Translations under genes and position numbers: made by a program
DNA from: Silene noctiflora
Lineage: Eukaryota > Streptophyta > Magnoliopsida > Caryophyllales > Caryophyllaceae
Assembly (NCBI GenBank): GCA_009801015.1
Contig: VHZZ01005151.1
Location: 34,651 to 59,197, forward strand
Direction: 5' to 3'
Length of the DNA stretch: 24,547 nucleotides
The notes under the pieces: model-generated
The model's input: only the letters and a program-made list of their open reading frames with translations
Databases searched by the model: none
Told to the model about the DNA's origin: nothing
Shown: positions 21,416-24,547 of the stretch, one piece after another
Numbering within the stretch: the stretch's first letter is position 1
Layout of the letters: each line of letters begins with the position of its first letter

Positions 21416-21421
21416 TTTATT
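21416..21421 (-). terminator. Candidate polyadenylation signal of the zinc-finger gene
   Basis: AATAAA on the minus strand, about 245 bases past the stop codon. Plant signals are degenerate and the intervening sequence is AT-rich, so other sites are possible. Confidence 0.25.
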
Positions 21422-21662
21422 TACATAATTATTATTAATAACAAATAAAAGATTCCATAAAGAGGGTTTAGCTAGGGTTGCTGATTAAAAAAAAAAAATT
21501 ACAAGATTATTCAAGATTAAGCTCTCCTCACCTAACTAATAATCCTCAAAATTCCTTCATTTTATGATATATATCTAGCTAACTAAGCTAGACTAATCTT
21601 ATAAAACAAATGTTAATATATAATTAATATATAATTTATATTAAATAAACAATATAAAATTA

Positions 21663-22517
21663 TTACAAACGAAGATCTAAACTCACATGATCACTACCTC
21701 CACGTCTTCCAACTTGATTTGATGTAGAACTCATACTATTCTTAGAAGAAGTATCAATGCTAAGTACTCTTGAAGTAGGGGTGCCATTAAAGTAAGGTAA
21801 GGTAGAATGATGCAAGGAACGGTCACGATGAATCGCGGTACTTGAATGGACGGTAGGTGGAATCCGCCACATAAGAGGGTTTCCATTTATAGTAGGTGGA
21901 GTATGGGTATGGTGGTGGTGGTTGTTGTAAGTAGAAGGTGTGTTGGTAGTGTGAAAATGAGAGAATCTACTAGTGTAATTATGGGAGTATGAGTTTATAG
22001 GGCGGTGGTTTGGGTGGTTGTGGTGGTGGTTGACAAGGTGGTTGTAAAGGTGGTGGTTATGAGGGTCGGCTGCCATCATGGCCGAATGAAGGTGGGCACG
22101 CTTAGCGTGTTGTCTTTCTCGCTTATGAGCGTTTTGATGACCACCTAAAGCTTGTGAGGTAGGGAAGTTCCTACAACAATAATGGCATTCAAATTTCCTA
22201 CCATTTTCCCCATTTTCACCGTTGCTGTTACTGTTACTGTTACTGTTGCTGTTGCTGTTGTCGTCTTTGGTGGGGGTGTCTTGGGCACTGTCACCAGAGT
22301 TGGAGTTGTCTGTGGCACCAGAGGGGGAGGAGAAGTCAATACCAAAGAGACGGATGGCAGCTGAGGAGGTGGAGGAGGAGGACGGAGATTTGTCCTTGTT
22401 AGGAGACGGAGAAGGCCGGAGGAAAGGAAGTTGAGAAAAGGAGTCAACATTCATGAAGTCATGAGTTTGATCAACTGTGCTTGTAGTAGTAGTAGTTGTT
22501 GTTATTGTCTTGTCCAT
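21663..22517 (-). CDS. ZFP8/GIS-like: Single C2H2 zinc-finger transcription factor, GIS/GIS2/ZFP8-like, EAR repressor type
   Basis: Intact 284-residue intronless gene, ATG at 22517 to TAA at 21663. It has one C2H2 finger (residues 109-131: C111, C114, H127, H131) with the plant QALGGH helix (122-127) followed by a basic HKRERQHAKR stretch. A conserved IRLFGIDF block is at 55-62, PLMWRIP at 214-220, and the C-terminus VSLDLRL contains an LxLxL EAR motif (280-284), which in known proteins recruits TOPLESS-type corepressors. Arabidopsis GIS, GIS2, ZFP8, ZFP5 and ZFP6 have this layout and act in gibberellin/cytokinin control of trichome formation; the same role here is inferred. The length is at or slightly above the usual 190-260. 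The extra length lies in low-complexity tracts: Thr 6-12, Ser/Asn 87-99, His-rich 142-207. Nuclear location is expected. Frames on either strand inside 22145-22450 are shadows. Which paralogue it is cannot be fixed from sequence alone. Confidence 0.96.
   Translation of the reverse strand: MDKTITTTTTTTSTVDQTHDFMNVDSFSQLPFLRPSPSPNKDKSPSSSSTSSAAIRLFGIDFSSPSGATDNSNSGDSAQDTPTKDDNSNSNSNSNSNSNGENGENGRKFECHYCCRNFPTSQALGGHQNAHKRERQHAKRAHLHSAMMAADPHNHHLYNHLVNHHHNHPNHRPINSYSHNYTSRFSHFHTTNTPSTYNNHHHHTHTPPTINGNPLMWRIPPTVHSSTAIHRDRSLHHSTLPYFNGTPTSRVLSIDTSSKNSMSSTSNQVGRRGGSDHVSLDLRL
22221..22259 (-). repeat. In-frame trinucleotide/hexanucleotide repeat coding (Asn-Ser)n
   Basis: Plus-strand GTTGCT/GTTACT units repeat about six times, coding alternating Asn and Ser (residues 87-99) just before the zinc finger. 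The unit length is a multiple of three, so length changes would keep the frame. Confidence 0.85.
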
Positions 22518-22633
22518 CGAGGGATTATGGATTAGATTATTATATGTTTATATGATGATTTAAAGGGTAGAAAAGTTGAGAAGTTTAAGGAATAATAATA
22601 TGTGAAAGAGGGAAGGGAGTTTTGAGAAGACTT
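22518..22633 (-). promoter_or_regulatory. Presumed 5' UTR of the zinc-finger gene
   Basis: The stretch between the expected transcription start (about 30 bases past the TATA box) and the ATG. It contains a pyrimidine-rich patch on the gene strand around 22595-22630 (CTCCCTTCCCTCTTTC), a common plant core-promoter/leader feature. The exact start is not known. Confidence 0.4.
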
Positions 22634-22663
22634 ATGTAGAAAAAGAGTGTTGGAATGGTGGGG

Positions 22664-22670
22664 TTTATAT
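22664..22670 (-). promoter_or_regulatory. TATA-like box of the zinc-finger gene
   Basis: ATATAAA followed by CCCC on the minus strand, about 150 bases upstream of the ATG. The position suits a short leader of about 115 bases. It is the best TATA candidate near the gene. Confidence 0.5.
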
Positions 22671-23202
22671 GTAGTAAGAAGATGTATGTGTTGTTGTTAT
22701 AGTACCGTTTGGAGCTTGCACAATTGGGGCCTTATGGAGTTAATGGCATTTTTTCAATCACGTTCTACCTGAAAATCTGAAACAATGGTAGGCAAATAAT
22801 TGAAGACTTGTGCAAGAGAATGTATGAAATGGATTAAAGTGCTAATTGAGTTTTATATATATATATATAATTATGTGTGTAGGTATTAGATATGGAATTT
22901 AAATGTGTAATTTGATGTTTGGGAATGTCAAAGAATTGGAATTGTTTTGTTGGTTAGAGGGTAGTATTAGAATATAAAACATTGATTGAGTTTCATCTGT
23001 TATATTAATAATCGATAAGGTTTAGGAGATATGAAAGAGGCGTAAGCGATCAGATCGATGCCTATATTAATGATTGTGAAAACCTAGTTTGCAACCCATT
23101 TTGATTCCGATTCATTCTAAATCATTTGTATTAATCGATTTGAGTTAGCATGGTTTCACGGGTTGAATTATGATCAGTTTAAACTCCATATGAGCAAATA
23201 TT
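22671..23202 (-). promoter_or_regulatory. Upstream region of the zinc-finger gene
   Basis: About 530 bases upstream with no coding frame. It holds a (TA)8 microsatellite at 22854-22869 and generally AT-rich sequence. I could not assign specific transcription-factor sites with confidence. Confidence 0.35.
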
Positions 23203-23345
23203 CACTACTAAAATAGGTCGTCAAAGTGACAGATATAAAAATCCGTTGCAATGCCCATATACGACATATTGTGACGAAAAAAAAATCTCGTGGTGAGTTA
23301 AGTAGCGCTACGACGGACATCTGTCGTCGCCGACCATTAATTGCT
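23203..23345 (+). mobile_element. CACTA (EnSpm)-like transposon end, fragment
   Basis: Starts CACTACTAAAATAGGTCGTC, the CACTA superfamily end, followed by subterminal CCGTTG, GTGACG and CGACGGAC words, including an imperfect GACGGACATCTGTCGTC palindrome. No matching opposite end (TAGTG) is present downstream, so only one end remains. Confidence 0.45.
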
Positions 23346-23450
23346 TCCGTTGAATAATGTTTTGAATCTTTTAGTTGTCACTTCGAACGATTATCATGGA
23401 GGCCTAACTAACTCGTCAACGAGTCGGGGTCTAAAATAAGTGAAACACCT

Positions 23451-23820
23451 TGGTAGGGATTCGGGGACAATGCCCCCAAATCTTAATCGGTATCTGAGTA
23501 AGGCTTTCCTAATAATGTGCTTTGATTAGGATTTTTTTCATGGGCTTATCAGGATTCTGATTAAAATTTAGGGAATTTCCTATTTATACCCTCTTTTACT
23601 CACCCTAGCCATTATGTATATCATAATTTCTGTAATCTGAATCTGAAATTTGTAACTCCTCAATATCAATAGAATCTCTCCCTTTTTTGTTGATTGACGT
23701 AGCTATCACATCGATATTGAATCACATAAATTCATTTAGTGTGTCTTTTTTTATTGCTTGTTTATTCTTTATGTTTATTTTATCTTTCTCATATCTTTTA
23801 TAAAAGCTCATGTTTTATTT
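23451..23820 (+). mobile_element. Probable copia-like solo LTR (approximate ends)
   Basis: Starts near TGGTAGGGATTCGGGG, with a TATA-like CTATTTATACCC near 23579-23590, then a leader with TCTCTCCC, GATTGACGTAGC and GTGTGTC-type words, common in U5 of plant copia LTRs. No primer binding site or coding part follows, so it is a solo LTR or a fragment. The right end and target duplication are not resolved. It appears old. Confidence 0.42.
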
Positions 23821-23837
23821 TCATGAAGCCAAGTAAA

Positions 23838-24136
23838 TCTGGCAAAACTGACCCGACTCAAAAAACTCGGCCCGAATAAGCCAACCTGCACCCCAATTTG
23901 ATGATCCGAACCTGGAATTGATCGACCTGACTTTATTCAACCCGATCCAAATGCTTATTATCGTATACTGACTGTTATACCCATATAACTTGATAACAAC
24001 TCACATGAAAATAACCCAAATTCGAAACCGAAATGACCCGACCACACCCAGTCTGACCCGAAATCTTACAAATCCGAAAAATTTCAACCCGAATTGACCC
24101 GACCCAAACTCGACTTGATTGACCTGCTTGTCAGGA
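23838..24136 (+). repeat. CCCGA/ACCCG-rich degenerate repeat
   Basis: The words GACCCGA, AACCCGA and CCGACC recur many times on the plus strand, with an AT-richer centre near 23950-24000. This is the same non-coding repeat style seen at 4001-4720 and 14202-14569. No gene. Confidence 0.4.
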
Positions 24137-24547
24137 CTAGCGGCGCCACACACTATGATGAATTGTAAATTGCATGCGAATTTGCGAGTGCAATCGTTTG
24201 AAAATCATTAGTCACAGTCTAAGGGTCCTTTTCCGACGTATTTCTAGAATGAAAATTCCTTCGCAAGAGACTTATGGGGATTCGAGATTGAGAGGTGATA
24301 TTCTAAGGTGGCATTGGTGGTGTCAAGGGTGATGAGCAGGTAAGACATCGGTGATCGAACATGGAGGGGAACCGTTTGTTATGTTACTGGTGTGGTGGTG
24401 GTCATGGTTTCCACATGGTTAGTTGCTTGGTAATGGTTGGAGGGGTTGCGGTTTAGGAGGTGAAGGTGGCATTCTTGAGGTAAAGGTGTGGTGGTGATGT
24501 GCAGGCGGTAGAGCAATATATGCTTGGCTGCGTGCGTGTGTGTGTAG
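24137..24547. other. G-rich end of the window, no gene recognised
   Basis: The plus strand is rich in GGTGGTGG and GGTAA words and ends in a short GT run. No frame of useful length is open. It may be part of a repeat that continues past the edge. Confidence 0.4.

Noticed and set aside
22145-22450. Other-frame and opposite-strand frames inside the zinc-finger gene
   Set aside because: They overlap the conserved gene and derive from its simple repeats (poly-Leu, poly-Val, poly-Pro readings).

Overview
The window looks like nuclear DNA of a dicot plant. It is AT-rich, has one compact intronless transcription-factor gene, and is otherwise spacer packed with small plant-type transposable elements (hAT, Stowaway and Tourist MITEs, a Helitron, tRNA-derived SINE-like pieces, solo LTRs). 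The repeat style and the zinc-finger sequence would suit Caryophyllales (beet, spinach, quinoa group); that placement is an inference from general familiarity, not a search.

The one confident gene is at 21663-22517 on the minus strand. It encodes a 284-residue single-C2H2 zinc-finger protein of the GIS/GIS2/ZFP8 trichome-regulator type, with a QALGGH finger and a C-terminal LxLxL (EAR) repression motif. A TATA-like box lies about 150 bases upstream of its ATG. At the left edge, small exon-like blocks at 757-794, 101-175 and 1-18 (minus strand) have splice-site-like borders and keep one frame. They may be the 5' end of a gene running out of the window, but this is tentative.

Layout: 1-3170 is the possible gene start and unassigned leader or spacer. 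3172-5950 holds a hAT MITE, a tiny Stowaway remnant, GC-skewed dispersed repeats and a solo LTR. 5950-9740 is AT-rich spacer with a probable 562-bp non-autonomous Helitron. 9742-11424 is a pair of inverted copies of one MITE family with a SINE-like copy between them. 12513-13081 is a well-bounded 569-bp hAT element with an 8-bp target duplication. 14202-15853 holds three further terminal-inverted-repeat elements. 16695-17870 is a Stowaway/SINE composite followed by a 138-bp tandem repeat. 18584-20470 holds two more MITEs, a 294-bp miniature LTR retrotransposon (TRIM/SMART type) and a SINE-like piece. 21663-22670 is the zinc-finger gene and its promoter. 23203-24136 is a CACTA-type end, a copia-like LTR and a CCCGA-rich repeat.

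No RNA gene, CRISPR array, operon or organelle insert was recognised. I did not find a clearly new multi-gene system. The most interesting structures are the miniature LTR element, the inverted MITE pair, the tRNA-like modules inside the hAT element, the exact 33-bp duplication around a SINE-like piece, and the 138-bp tandem array.
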